In this document: piece by piece, positions 7,912 through 16,028 of the stretch | Layout of the letters: each line of letters begins with the position of its first letter | Numbering within the stretch: the stretch's first letter is position 1 | Assembly: GCA_017937405.1 (NCBI GenBank) | Contig: JAGBDS010000056.1 | Location: 1-43,597 of the forward strand | Reading direction: 5' to 3' | Source: Oscillibacter sp. | Lineage (GTDB): Bacteria; Bacillota; Clostridia; Oscillospirales; Oscillospiraceae | Length of the DNA: 43,597 nucleotides | Notes under the pieces: generated by a model | The model's input: only the letters and a program-made list of their open reading frames with translations | Database searches by the model: none | What the model was told of the DNA's origin: nothing | Program-made: the position numbers and the translations under genes

Positions 7912-8790
7912 TTATTTATTTCTCTCAGCCAAACTGTCCGCCAGAGTCTGCAGGAAACCATCCGTGTCAAACAGGGCGACCGCAGCCTTGGCCGCTTCGG
8001 TGCAGGCCAGGACCTTTTGGCCGCAGCCCTCGATGCCAAACAGGTCCACATAGGTCACCTTGCCCTCCTCCTTATCGGAGCCGATGGGCTTGCCGAACTC
8101 GTCAGCATTTCCAATGACATCCAGCATATCGTCCCTGATCTGGAATGCCAGACCCAACTGGTAGCCGTATTCCTCCGCGGCGGCCAGCAGTTCTCCGCTA
8201 CCGCCTGCCGCGGCAACGCCCAGCTTGCAGGCTCCCGCGATCATGGCGCCGGTCTTGAGATGATCTACCTCTTTCAGTTCTTTTTCCGTTTTCGGCGCGT
8301 GGAGGGTATCCAGGACCTGCCCCGCCACCATGCCATCGGCGCCGGCGGCCTCCGCCAGGATCAGGGCACAAGATGCCCGCTTCTCCGGGACAAGACCGGG
8401 AGCGGTCAGAATGAGGCGAAACGCCTCCGGCTGGAGGGCGTCGCCCGCCAGGACAGCCATGGTCTCGCCGAAAACCTTGTGGTTGGTGGGCTTTCCCCGG
8501 CGCAGATCATCGTCGTCCATACAGGGCAGGTCATCGTGGATCAGCGAATAGGTATGCACCAGCTCCAAGGCGCAGGCCACGGGGACAGCCTTTTCCCAGT
8601 CCATTCCGGCGAGGCACGCAAACTCCAGCGTCAACACCGGGCGGATGCGCTTTCCGCCCGCCAGCAGGCTGTATCGCATGGACTCATATAAGTCCGCCCA
8701 ATGGGGCTTGTCCACAAACAGGCCACCTAAATATTCTTCCACCGCCTGACGGTACATATCGTATCGGGCGTCAAATTCGCGCTTCTCCAT
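7912..8790 (-). CDS. ispA: Polyprenyl (farnesyl/geranylgeranyl) diphosphate synthase
   Basis: This trans-prenyltransferase adds isopentenyl diphosphate to allylic diphosphates to make farnesyl or geranylgeranyl diphosphate. The 292-aa product has the first Asp-rich motif HDDLPCMDDDDLRRG and the second, IRDDMLDVIG, both Mg2+-diphosphate sites, with the GGKRIRP IPP-binding motif near residue 50. Chain length cannot be fixed by eye. The ATG lies five bases after the xseB stop with GAGGAGC between. It completes the MEP-to-prenyl line with dxs downstream. Confidence 0.94.
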   Translation of the reverse strand: MEKREFDARYDMYRQAVEEYLGGLFVDKPHWADLYESMRYSLLAGGKRIRPVLTLEFACLAGMDWEKAVPVACALELVHTYSLIHDDLPCMDDDDLRRGKPTNHKVFGETMAVLAGDALQPEAFRLILTAPGLVPEKRASCALILAEAAGADGMVAGQVLDTLHAPKTEKELKEVDHLKTGAMIAGACKLGVAAAGGSGELLAAAEEYGYQLGLAFQIRDDMLDVIGNADEFGKPIGSDKEEGKVTYVDLFGIEGCGQKVLACTEAAKAAVALFDTDGFLQTLADSLAERNK

Positions 8791-8795
8791 GCTCC

Positions 8796-9032
8796 TCAGT
8801 CCTCCTTGTCCTCAAAAGGCAGCTCTACGGGAGCGCCGTCGGCGCCCTTCATCAGCTTTACCACCTGCTGTTCCGCCTGGTCCAACTGCTTGGAGCACGC
8901 TGCGATCAGCTTTGTTCCCTCCTCAAACAGGGCCAAAGAATCCGCCAACTGGGCGTCACCCTTTTCCAGCGCCGCCACGATCTCCTCCAGACGGGCAAGC
9001 TGCTGCTCAAATGTTGCCTTTTTTGCGCTCAT
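8796..9032 (-). CDS. xseB: Exodeoxyribonuclease VII small subunit
   Basis: The small subunit of the single-strand-specific exonuclease VII. The 78-aa protein has the family core TFEQQLARLEEIVAALEKG at residues 7-25 followed by a helical stretch (LADSLALFEEGTKL). It overlaps the xseA stop codon by four bases (ATGA), as expected for a subunit made in step with XseA. Confidence 0.95.
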   Translation of the reverse strand: MSAKKATFEQQLARLEEIVAALEKGDAQLADSLALFEEGTKLIAACSKQLDQAEQQVVKLMKGADGAPVELPFEDKED

Positions 9033-10231
9033 GTTCGTACCTCCTCGACTTTGGCGGTAAAGCCGCCTTCTCCCAGAGTTACGGATACTCGGTCTCCGGG
9101 GGTCACATTCCGGTAGCTTTTCAAGACTTTGCCCTCACTATTCTGGGCCATGGCATAGCCCCGGCCCAGGACCTTCAACGGGCTCATAGCATCCAGGGAC
9201 GCCGTCAGCGTGGCAAAGTGCTGCCGCTTCCGGGCCAGCAGTCCGGCGGACAGGTCTCCCAGCCGCTGCTGGACATGGACCAGCTCCATCCGCTTGTCCT
9301 GCACATAGGCCATCTGGTCCGTCATCACCCGCTTGGACGCCAGCGTGTCCAAGCGCTGGCGAAGGGTTTCCAATCGGGCTGCCTCGCTCTGTTCCATCCG
9401 CTCCCCGGCGCTCCGGAGCCACCGCAGCAGCTCCACCTGGTCCGGCACGGCGATCTCCGCCGCATTAGAGGGCGTACTGGCCCGGGCGTCTGCAACAAAG
9501 TCCGAAATCGTCACATCCGGCTCATGACCCACGGCGGAAATGACCGGGGTCTCGCAAGCATAGATGGCCCGGGCCACCCGCTCGTCGTTGAAGGCCCACA
9601 GGTCCTCCATGGAGCCACCGCCCCGTCCGGTGATGATGACGTCTCCGATCTTCCACTTATCCGCATAGCGGATAGCCCCGGCGATCTCCGGCGGGGCCTC
9701 TACGCCCTGCACCCGGACAGGTAGCAGGATGACCTTGGCGATGGGATACCGGCGGCGCAGAATACGGATCATGTCGTGGACCGCCGCTCCAGCGGAAGAG
9801 GTCACAATAGCGATTTTCTCCGGGTAGGCGGGCAGGGGCTTCTTGTGGGCGGGGTCAAACAGGCCCTCGGCGTACAGCTTGGCCTTTAACTGCTCAAAGG
9901 CCACCGCCAGGTCGCCCACGCCCTCCGGGGTCATGGTATTGCAGTAGAGCTGGTAGGCACCGTCCCGGGGAAACACGGTCACCCGGCCCGTCACCACCAC
10001 CTTCATGCCGTTTTCCGGCCGGAATCGGAGCCGCATGGCGCTGCCCTTGAACATGACGCAACGGATAGCGCCCTCCTGGTCCTTCAGGGAGAAGTAGTGG
10101 TGGCCGGAGGGGTACATTTTATAGTTGGACAGCTCGCCCCGGACGCAGATGTTCTGCAACATCGGTTCATTATCCAGCAGAAGCTTCACCAGTTCGTTGA
10201 CTTCGGTAACGCCGAAGATGTGCTGTTCCAT
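9029..10231 (-). CDS. xseA: Exodeoxyribonuclease VII large subunit
   Basis: The catalytic subunit of exonuclease VII, which degrades single-stranded DNA in repair and recombination. The 400-aa protein has an N-terminal OB-fold region (VRGELSNYKMYPSGHHYFSLKD), the catalytic domain with TSSAGAAVHDM, IITGRGGGSMEDLWAFNDE and ISAVGHEPDVTISDFVAD, then a coiled-coil helical region. I chose the ATG at 10231, preceded by AAGGAGGTATCCT; the open frame upstream has no family similarity. A terminator lies between it and nusB. Confidence 0.97.
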   Translation of the reverse strand: MEQHIFGVTEVNELVKLLLDNEPMLQNICVRGELSNYKMYPSGHHYFSLKDQEGAIRCVMFKGSAMRLRFRPENGMKVVVTGRVTVFPRDGAYQLYCNTMTPEGVGDLAVAFEQLKAKLYAEGLFDPAHKKPLPAYPEKIAIVTSSAGAAVHDMIRILRRRYPIAKVILLPVRVQGVEAPPEIAGAIRYADKWKIGDVIITGRGGGSMEDLWAFNDERVARAIYACETPVISAVGHEPDVTISDFVADARASTPSNAAEIAVPDQVELLRWLRSAGERMEQSEAARLETLRQRLDTLASKRVMTDQMAYVQDKRMELVHVQQRLGDLSAGLLARKRQHFATLTASLDAMSPLKVLGRGYAMAQNSEGKVLKSYRNVTPGDRVSVTLGEGGFTAKVEEVRT

Positions 10232-10274
10232 AGGATACCTCCTTATTAAGGGGGTCGTCCCCCCTCGTTGGAAC

Positions 10275-10320
10275 AAAAAGGCAGAGCCGGACGGGGTCTC
10301 TCCCCCTGCCCCGCTCTGCC
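10275..10320 (-). terminator. Intrinsic terminator between nusB and xseA
   Basis: On the minus strand GGCAGAGC...GGCTCTGCC encloses a GGGG/CCCC inner stem and is followed by TTTTT. It lies just after the nusB stop and 44 bases before the xseA start, so asp23-nusB and xseAB-ispA may be only partly co-transcribed. Confidence 0.75.
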
Positions 10321-10326
10321 GTTGTC

Positions 10327-10776
10327 TTATTCGCCGATCTCCTGCCGCACAAAGCTGCCCAGGATGCCGTTGATGAACTTCACCGTCTCCGGCGTCTCGT
10401 ACTTCTTGGCGATCTCCACGGCTTCGTTGATGGCAGCGCCGTTGGGGATGTCCGGCATGTACAGGATCTCGTACATAGCCACCCGCATGATGGCGGAGGC
10501 CACCAGAGGGATACGGGCAAAGCTCCATCCCTTGGCGTACTTGGCGATATAGCCGTCCAGCTCCGCCGCGTGCTCCTCCACGCCCTTTACCAGACGGCGG
10601 ATATACTCCGCCTGCTTGGCATTGGGCGTCTCGGCATAGATAGCGTCCTCCTCCGCCAGAGTGGCAAAGGTATCCGCCGTCAGCCGCTCGTCCAGCAGCT
10701 CGTCAACGGTCTTGTCCGTGAAACTCAGCTCATAGGAAAGATGGATCGCGATCTCCCGCGCGGTATTTCTTACCAT
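10327..10776 (-). CDS. nusB: Transcription antitermination protein NusB
   Basis: NusB with NusE (S10) binds boxA RNA in rRNA operons and prevents premature termination. The 149-aa all-helical protein starts VRNTAREIAIHLSYELSF after Met and ends with the conserved block IPNGAAINEAVEIAKKY, then FINGILGSFVRQ. Length is normal. It follows asp23 by 42 bases, the usual Firmicute order. Confidence 0.95.
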   Translation of the reverse strand: MVRNTAREIAIHLSYELSFTDKTVDELLDERLTADTFATLAEEDAIYAETPNAKQAEYIRRLVKGVEEHAAELDGYIAKYAKGWSFARIPLVASAIMRVAMYEILYMPDIPNGAAINEAVEIAKKYETPETVKFINGILGSFVRQEIGE

Positions 10777-10818
10777 AAAACCTTACGTCCTTTTCTCTCT
10801 CGTTCACACTTTTGGTCA

Positions 10819-11196
10819 TCAGGCCAGGGTCACGCCGCCCACATGGATATTGACGGTACCCACCGGGCAGCCGGTCATGGCCTCCACAGCAGAGGAGACA
10901 GCCTTCTGGGCGTTCTCCGCCACCTCGGGGATGGCGTGGCCATACTGGACCGTCAGGTACAGGTCCAGCGCCAGAGCCGTGCCGGTCATGTCGATCTTGA
11001 CGCCCTTGGCGCCCTTCTGGGCATTCTTGCGGTTGTTCACCAAATCCGTAACACTGTTGCCCATACTGGTCATCATGCCGGACACGCCCTCCACCTCGCG
11101 GACGGCGCCCACAGCGATGGCGGCGATGACCTCCTCCGAGATGTTGATGCTTCCATTTTCCTCCGGCAGTGTCATGTATTCCTTGCTATCAGCCAT
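10819..11196 (-). CDS. Asp23/Gls24 family envelope stress protein
   Basis: Members of this family (YqhY/YloU) are small cytoplasmic proteins linked to envelope stress or lipid metabolism control. The 125-aa product has the typical SINISEEVIAAIAVGAVREV start of the domain and a C-terminal VNIHVGGVTL. The ATG at 11196 has AAGGAGAATCACA upstream; longer frames lack this. Adjacent to nusB, it corresponds to YqhY by position, and its role is inferred only from that. Confidence 0.9.
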   Translation of the reverse strand: MADSKEYMTLPEENGSINISEEVIAAIAVGAVREVEGVSGMMTSMGNSVTDLVNNRKNAQKGAKGVKIDMTGTALALDLYLTVQYGHAIPEVAENAQKAVSSAVEAMTGCPVGTVNIHVGGVTLA

Positions 11197-11258
11197 TGTG
11201 ATTCTCCTTATCCTTGGTATCCTGGGCCGTATCTTCATTTTCATAGTTCTGAATAGTT

Positions 11259-11287
11259 ATTTTACCATGGAATACGGAAAATTACAA
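11259..11287 (-). promoter_or_regulatory. Sigma-A promoter for asp23-nusB
   Basis: The minus strand reads TTGTAA (11287-11282), 17 bases, TAAAAT (11264-11259), about 60 bases upstream of the asp23 start and overlapping the end of spoIIIAH by six bases at most. It gives the vegetative asp23-nusB unit a start independent of the sporulation operon. Confidence 0.65.
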
Positions 11288-11290
11288 CAG

Positions 11291-11854
11291 CTAATTTGCC
11301 GCCATGATTTTAATATCAGATACCGACAACCCGGTTTCCGACACGGCAATATCCGTGATCTTTGCCACGTCCTCCTCGGTCAGCTCACCGCTGTCGGTGG
11401 ACACCACCACGCTGATGCCATCATCCCCCATGAAAGCCACACATTCCTTGTAGCCTTTAGCGGTGACCAGGTTCTCCACCTGAGCTTCTTTCATGGTATA
11501 AGATGCCAGCACCTGGATGCCCTGACTGGCCTCATTGATGACGGACTGGTCGGCATTCTCCTGCTCAGCCGCCTCCTGAAGCAAACTGATGGCGTTGTCC
11601 CTGGCCTGCTGCCGGGTCAGCCGGGCGGATGCAAAGTAGTCCGAGCCGGTATAAACCTCCGTCTCGTCCACGGTTTCCGCCGCGCCTTCTTCCTGACCGG
11701 AGACCAGGGTGGCCTCGCCCAGAATCTTCGTTCCAGTCTCCTCCGCGCCCTTTACAGCCTCCTGGCCGGAGAATTTCCAGTTCAGCGCCACCGCCGCGCA
11801 CACCAGCACCGCCATGGTGGCTACCACCGTGTTCCGCTTCCACTTCGCGTTCAT
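11291..11854 (-). CDS. spoIIIAH: Stage III sporulation protein AH
   Basis: SpoIIIAH sits in the mother-cell membrane and pairs with forespore SpoIIQ to form the feeding-tube channel. The 187-aa protein has one N-terminal transmembrane helix (TVVATMAVLVCAAVALNW), an acidic linker and a C-terminal YscJ/FliF-like ring domain with ARLTRQQARDNAISLLQ. The ATG at 11854 follows GGAGGAAGAAC. It is the last gene of the spoIIIA operon, 20 bases after spoIIIAG. Confidence 0.95.
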   Translation of the reverse strand: MNAKWKRNTVVATMAVLVCAAVALNWKFSGQEAVKGAEETGTKILGEATLVSGQEEGAAETVDETEVYTGSDYFASARLTRQQARDNAISLLQEAAEQENADQSVINEASQGIQVLASYTMKEAQVENLVTAKGYKECVAFMGDDGISVVVSTDSGELTEEDVAKITDIAVSETGLSVSDIKIMAAN

Positions 11855-11874
11855 GTTCTTCCTCCTCCAAACGA

Positions 11875-12384
11875 TCACTGCCATTTTGCCACTGTGATGC
11901 GGTCTGCGCTCAGTCCGGTGAGAGACGACACTGCCTCCGTCACCGCCAGCCGGACGTCCGCCCGGTCTCCGCCCTGGCAGACCACCAGGGCTCCCCGGTA
12001 CGTCGGATACAATGTCCGGGTCACCACTGTCCCGTCTCCCTCGCCATCCGTCAAAACGGTCTCGGACCTGCGTGAATAGTCCTCCGGCGACTCGGCGCTG
12101 CCGCTGTACGTCAGTTCGGTGTCCTGGGCCAGCTGCCGTTCGCCGTCGGAATCCACCGTCAGCATCACCTTCACCTGCCCCACTCCGCTCATGGTGCCAA
12201 GAATATCCTCCATCTCTTCCTGAATGTCCCGCACTTCCTCTGTGCCGCTCTGCTGCCGCAAGGTCTTCTCCGTACCGCCGTTCCCACTCGGCCATAACAG
12301 CAGCCCTGCGCCGATCAGCGCCACCATCGCCGCGTATTTGTACCTGTCCCATAGCTTTCGCACTCCTTCAGTTTTTCCTTTCAT
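11875..12384 (-). CDS. spoIIIAG: Stage III sporulation protein AG
   Basis: SpoIIIAG forms a large ring of the sporulation channel. The 169-aa protein has a single N-terminal membrane segment (YAAMVALIGAGLLLWPSG) followed by a ring-building domain with VGQVKVMLTVDSDGER and the C-terminal ALVVCQGGDRADVRLAVTEA. It overlaps the spoIIIAF 3' end by 17 bases. Confidence 0.94.
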   Translation of the reverse strand: MKGKTEGVRKLWDRYKYAAMVALIGAGLLLWPSGNGGTEKTLRQQSGTEEVRDIQEEMEDILGTMSGVGQVKVMLTVDSDGERQLAQDTELTYSGSAESPEDYSRRSETVLTDGEGDGTVVTRTLYPTYRGALVVCQGGDRADVRLAVTEAVSSLTGLSADRITVAKWQ

Positions 12385-12847
12385 GCCAAACCTGCCTCTC
12401 CGCCGGGATGCCCAGCTCCCGGGTCATGAAGTCCGCCAGTTCCCGGGAGTAAGGCCCTGTAAGCTCCACTTTCTCCGGCAGGCTGACGCCGTCCGGCCCT
12501 GTTGTCGCCTCCACCCGGACCGCCACCTTCAGTCCCAGGGCGTCCGCTTTGTCCGATATATATGCGGCTGTCCGCTCCTCTATACGTTCCGTCAGCTCCG
12601 TTTCACGGGAGGAAGCCAGCTCCTCCCGGGCGTTCTTGAGCTCTTGTTCGTATCCCCCCAAGTCCAGCTGCAGCCGCTCCAGATCCGTTCCCAGCACCGG
12701 CCGCATCAGCACTGCCAGCAGGATAAGTCCTCCCACAAAGGAGGCCACCCGGCGGATGCTCCCCTCCGGCACTAAGGTCTGGACCACGGACAACAGCAGC
12801 GTCACCACCACGATGGAGGTGAGCCATTCCCGCAGCGCCCCGATCAT
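12368..12847 (-). CDS. spoIIIAF: Stage III sporulation protein AF
   Basis: A membrane protein of the SpoIIIA complex. The 159-aa product has two N-terminal transmembrane helices (WLTSIVVVTLLLSVVQTLV and VASFVGGLILLAVLMRPVL), a coiled-coil stretch rich in Glu and Arg, and a small C-terminal domain ending GIPAERQVWHERKN. It overlaps spoIIIAE by four bases and spoIIIAG by 17. Confidence 0.93.
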   Translation of the reverse strand: MIGALREWLTSIVVVTLLLSVVQTLVPEGSIRRVASFVGGLILLAVLMRPVLGTDLERLQLDLGGYEQELKNAREELASSRETELTERIEERTAAYISDKADALGLKVAVRVEATTGPDGVSLPEKVELTGPYSRELADFMTRELGIPAERQVWHERKN

Positions 12848-13923
12848 GGCACCACCGCCGCTACGGAGGACAGTATGGAGACCAACAGCAGCACCGCGCA
12901 GCTCCCCGTCATACCCAATACTAGTCCGAAAGCACCGCCCAAACCATCAATCAGCTTACACAGTCCAGGCGCCCCCACCGCCGCCGCCAGAAAAGCCGTC
13001 AGCTTGTATAGAAGATATTGAATACCAAGCTGCAAAAAGGGGTAAGCACAGGCCGCCAGGATCGCCAGCATCCCAAACACGCCGATGGTGTTTTTCAGCA
13101 TCCCCGCTCCCGCCAACACCGTTTCCGACACCTCGGCGATGATACTTCCCACCACCGGCACCACGCTGGACACGGTAGCTTTGGCCACTTTTACCGTGGC
13201 GCCGTCGACGGAGCCGGAGATGATCCGGGCGACGGACAGATACACGGTAAAGGCCAGCAAAGCCGTGGTCAGCAGCCATGTTACCACTTTTTTCAGTCCA
13301 TCCGCCAGGGCCGACAGGCGCCCCTCCGGCAGACAGGATGACGCAGTGAGGACGCCGATATAGAGGTATACCATGGGCATCAGCAGGCCGTTGATCAGGT
13401 TGATCAGCAGGTCCACCAGAAACACGGTGGTCACCTGCTGGAACGCGGCGGTGCTCACCTGTCCCGAGGCCGCCATGGCTGCCGCCAGAGTAGGCAGCAG
13501 GGCCTTGGAGAAAGTGTCCAGCTCGCCGATTGTCTCCGCCCCCAACCCGATGAGACTATCCAGGCTCCCAGCGGTCAGGAGCGTCACGGACAGCGCCCCC
13601 GCCATGGGCAGAAACAGTGCTGTCTTTCCCCCCTCCGCCCCTGCACGAAAACCCTCCACCACACCGCAGAGAATGACCACCAGCAGAATGGACGCCGCCC
13701 CCCGCACCCGCTGGTGCAGAATGGTCCCGATCTGACCGCTCACCTTTTCCAGCAGGGACGCGATACCGCCGCTAAATCCCTCCGTGCCGGAGAAGTCCTC
13801 GCCCCGCAGCAGTTCTTCCGCCCGCTCCGGCATGGCCCGGGTCAGGTCCTTGGGCAAGTCTGAAGCCTGAGCGCCCATGGTCATGACCACCAGCGCCGCC
13901 AGCAAACAAAGCAGTTGTTTCAT
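12844..13923 (-). CDS. spoIIIAE: Stage III sporulation protein AE
   Basis: A polytopic membrane component of the SpoIIIA secretion-like complex. The 359-aa protein starts with a probable signal/transmembrane segment (LLCLLAALVVMTMGAQA), has a ~45-residue extracytoplasmic part, and then about seven to eight hydrophobic helices. I chose the ATG at 13923, which overlaps the spoIIIAD stop; the longer frame is low-complexity and shadowed by spoIIIAD. Confidence 0.94.
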   Translation of the reverse strand: MKQLLCLLAALVVMTMGAQASDLPKDLTRAMPERAEELLRGEDFSGTEGFSGGIASLLEKVSGQIGTILHQRVRGAASILLVVILCGVVEGFRAGAEGGKTALFLPMAGALSVTLLTAGSLDSLIGLGAETIGELDTFSKALLPTLAAAMAASGQVSTAAFQQVTTVFLVDLLINLINGLLMPMVYLYIGVLTASSCLPEGRLSALADGLKKVVTWLLTTALLAFTVYLSVARIISGSVDGATVKVAKATVSSVVPVVGSIIAEVSETVLAGAGMLKNTIGVFGMLAILAACAYPFLQLGIQYLLYKLTAFLAAAVGAPGLCKLIDGLGGAFGLVLGMTGSCAVLLLVSILSSVAAVVP

Positions 13924-14309
13924 CCCATCAGCTCCATCAGCAGCTCCAGCACCGCCCGCAGCAGGGGCATGGCGGCAAGGAGGGCACACACCGCTCCCGC
14001 CGTCTCCACCACCGATGCTAGAGCCGCGCCTCCCGCGTCCCGGCACAGATTGCCGCCCACCTTTACCACCAGGCCGATGCCCACTGTTTTATACAAAGGA
14101 ATGAACAGCGTCTCCGAGACGCCGCTCCGCTCACCCAGTTCACGCAAAAACGCTGTCAATTCTCCCAGCCCGTCCGCCAGGAGCGCCAGCCCCGCGACAG
14201 CGGCGCACAGCACCAGCAGCAAGGCCTGCTCCGGGCTGGTCTTTTTCAGTACCAGGGCCAGGATAGCCCCTACGACGCACAGCGCCGTTACCCGTGACGT
14301 CAACTCCAT
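13920..14309 (-). CDS. spoIIIAD: Stage III sporulation protein AD
   Basis: A small polytopic membrane protein of the SpoIIIA complex, 129 aa from the ATG at 14309. It is nearly all hydrophobic, with helices around ALCVVGAILALVL, ALLLVLCAAVAGLALLAD and a C-terminal pair, and includes FIPLYKTVGIGLVVKVGGNLCRDAG, the family core (written here only to locate it near residues 68-92). A TTG two codons upstream overlaps the spoIIIAC stop and could be the start instead. Confidence 0.92.
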   Translation of the reverse strand: MELTSRVTALCVVGAILALVLKKTSPEQALLLVLCAAVAGLALLADGLGELTAFLRELGERSGVSETLFIPLYKTVGIGLVVKVGGNLCRDAGGAALASVVETAGAVCALLAAMPLLRAVLELLMELMG

Positions 14310-14311
14310 AG

Positions 14312-14506
14312 TCAAAAGTTAAACAGGGTCTTGATGAGGTCGAACAGCTGACTGATCTGCCGTACCATCATCATCAGGACCACCACCAGACCCGCCAGAG
14401 TCGTCATCATGGCCTGTTCCTCCCGGCCGGAACGTACCAAAAGCTGGTTGAGCACCGCCACCAGGATACCAATGGCGGCAATTTTGAAAATCAGATCCAC
14501 ATCCAT
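14312..14506 (-). CDS. spoIIIAC: Stage III sporulation protein AC
   Basis: A 64-aa integral membrane protein with two helices (LIFKIAAIGILVAVLNQLL and TTLAGLVVVLMMMVRQI). Size, sequence and its place between spoIIIAB and spoIIIAD identify it. It is a conserved structural component of the SpoIIIA channel; its exact role is not known. Confidence 0.94.
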   Translation of the reverse strand: MDVDLIFKIAAIGILVAVLNQLLVRSGREEQAMMTTLAGLVVVLMMMVRQISQLFDLIKTLFNF

Positions 14507-14515
14507 TGCATTTCC

Positions 14516-15013
14516 TCATATCAGTAAGATCACTAGCAGCGCCGCGGCGGAAAAGCACAGCGCCGCCGCCCGCCGGTCCTCCGCTTTCCGCTCCGCCGCC
14601 CGTTCCTCCGCGTGCTTTGCCAGCTCATAGACAGCCTGGGAGATGGCCTTGCAAGATTGCTCCTCATCACCGCCCAGGGCGGCTCCCAACGGCTCCAAAG
14701 CCCGGATGTCCTCCGGAGGTAGTGGTAAGCACAACAATTCCCTCTGCCAGGATTCCGCCAAGTTCTCGCCCCTCCGAAGCGCCTCCGCCGTTTGATTGAA
14801 AAAGGCGGAGGCATCCGGACAGCGGTCCTTTGCAAGATACTCCAGCAGCAACGGCATGGGCGTCCGGGCCAGCCGGATCTCCTCCCCCATCTGGCGCAGG
14901 GCGGAAAGGATATCAGACAGCGTGTCCCACTGCCGGCGGCGCTCCGCCAATCGGGTGCCCTGTGCCAGAACGCCTCCCGCCAGGATACAGGCGCTTCCCA
15001 GCAGCTTCAGCAT
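14516..15013 (-). CDS. spoIIIAB: Stage III sporulation protein AB
   Basis: The 165-aa product has an N-terminal membrane helix (LLGSACILAGGVLAQGTRL), a long helical cytoplasmic middle and a C-terminal hydrophobic helix (AAALCFSAAALLVILLI), a GspF-like arrangement known for SpoIIIAB. The ATG at 15013 overlaps the spoIIIAA stop; the longer frame was rejected for that reason. Together with the ATPase SpoIIIAA it is thought to form the cytoplasmic-side platform. Confidence 0.92.
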   Translation of the reverse strand: MLKLLGSACILAGGVLAQGTRLAERRRQWDTLSDILSALRQMGEEIRLARTPMPLLLEYLAKDRCPDASAFFNQTAEALRRGENLAESWQRELLCLPLPPEDIRALEPLGAALGGDEEQSCKAISQAVYELAKHAEERAAERKAEDRRAAALCFSAAALLVILLI

Positions 15014-15921
15014 GGCAGCTCCTCCACCCGGTAGGTCCGTTCTCCATTTGCGGATGAAATGCACACCGCCTGCCGGAACACGCCCTCCGCCAACAATTCC
15101 CGGTACAGCGGCCTTTGCAGCAGCTCCGCCGTGTCGGCGGCATGGATTGTGGCAAGCAGGCCCACGCCGCAGCCAGCCGCCATAACGACAGCCCGCAGGT
15201 CCGCCCGGGCGGTGATCTCATCCACCGCAATGACCTGGGGGTTCATGGCCCGCAGGACGATGGGGATGCCCAAAGACTTGGGGCAGGCATCCAGCACATC
15301 CGTCCGGCTGCCCACATCCATCTGGGGCTCCCCCCGGTACATCACCGCCACCTCCCCCCGCTCGTCGATGAGGGACACCCGCAGGGGCGGTGTGTCCGCC
15401 GCACCGTCGGAAATGCAGCGCACCAGATCCCGCAGAAGGGTGGTCTTTCCCCTACCGGGCGGGGAGAGAATCAAGGTGCTCTGGAATATACCGTCCCGGA
15501 ACAGCCGGGATACCACCGGCTCTCCCACGCCTATTCGCTCCCGTGCGATGCGGATGACCGCCGAGGACAAGTTTTTCAGATTCGTGTTCATCCCGTTTTT
15601 CATCACCGCCGTGCCGCACAGTCCCAGACGGAATCCGCCCCGGACAGGCACGAAGCCCTCCCGCAGGGTCTCCGCCGCCGCGTAGCGGGAGAACTCCGTA
15701 GCAAGGTCGCACAGCGTCTCCAGCTCCGCCGGGTCCACCACCGCGTCCAGCTGCACTTCCCCCTCCGGCAGTAGCACGGTCATAGGACGTCCCGACCGAA
15801 GCCGAAGCTCCTCCGCAGCGGCTTTTTGTTCCTCCGGCAGAGCCAGCGCCAGCTTCCGCAGACGGTTTGGCAAAATAGCTGCGGCCGCCTCATATCCAAT
15901 GACATTCCGATTCTTTCCCAA
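15007..15921 (-). CDS. spoIIIAA: Stage III sporulation protein AA (ATPase)
   Basis: SpoIIIAA is the secretion-type ATPase that powers the mother-cell to forespore channel. The 304-aa protein has Walker A SPPGRGKTTLLRDLV around residues 154-168, a Walker B-like region VIAVDEITARADLRAV and the LLATIHA motif. I prefer the TTG at 15921, with GGGGGAG seven bases upstream; a GTG at 15951 is in frame but has no ribosome binding site. It is the first gene of a complete AA-AH operon; no sigma-E promoter was obvious in the 107 bases upstream. Confidence 0.94.
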   Translation of the reverse strand: MGKNRNVIGYEAAAAILPNRLRKLALALPEEQKAAAEELRLRSGRPMTVLLPEGEVQLDAVVDPAELETLCDLATEFSRYAAAETLREGFVPVRGGFRLGLCGTAVMKNGMNTNLKNLSSAVIRIARERIGVGEPVVSRLFRDGIFQSTLILSPPGRGKTTLLRDLVRCISDGAADTPPLRVSLIDERGEVAVMYRGEPQMDVGSRTDVLDACPKSLGIPIVLRAMNPQVIAVDEITARADLRAVVMAAGCGVGLLATIHAADTAELLQRPLYRELLAEGVFRQAVCISSANGERTYRVEELPC

Positions 15922-15991
15922 GGGTGGTCTCCCCCTTTCCTGATTCACCACACTCTATGACGGCTCGTCCGCCGCTATGCCGGGTTTGTCC

Positions 15992-16025
15992 AAAAAATTT
16001 GGACGGGGCTTTTTCAAGCCCCGTC
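15992..16025 (-). terminator. Intrinsic terminator after the dehydrogenase pseudogene
   Basis: On the minus strand GACGGGGCTT-GAAA-AAGCCCCGTC is a perfect 10-bp stem with a tetraloop, followed by CAAATTTTTT. It isolates the broken dehydrogenase from spoIIIA. Confidence 0.85.
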
Positions 16026-16028
16026 CCG

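Noticed and set aside
15941-15951. GTG at 15951 as the spoIIIAA start
   Set aside because: No ribosome binding site upstream, whereas the TTG at 15921 has GGGGGAG at seven bases.
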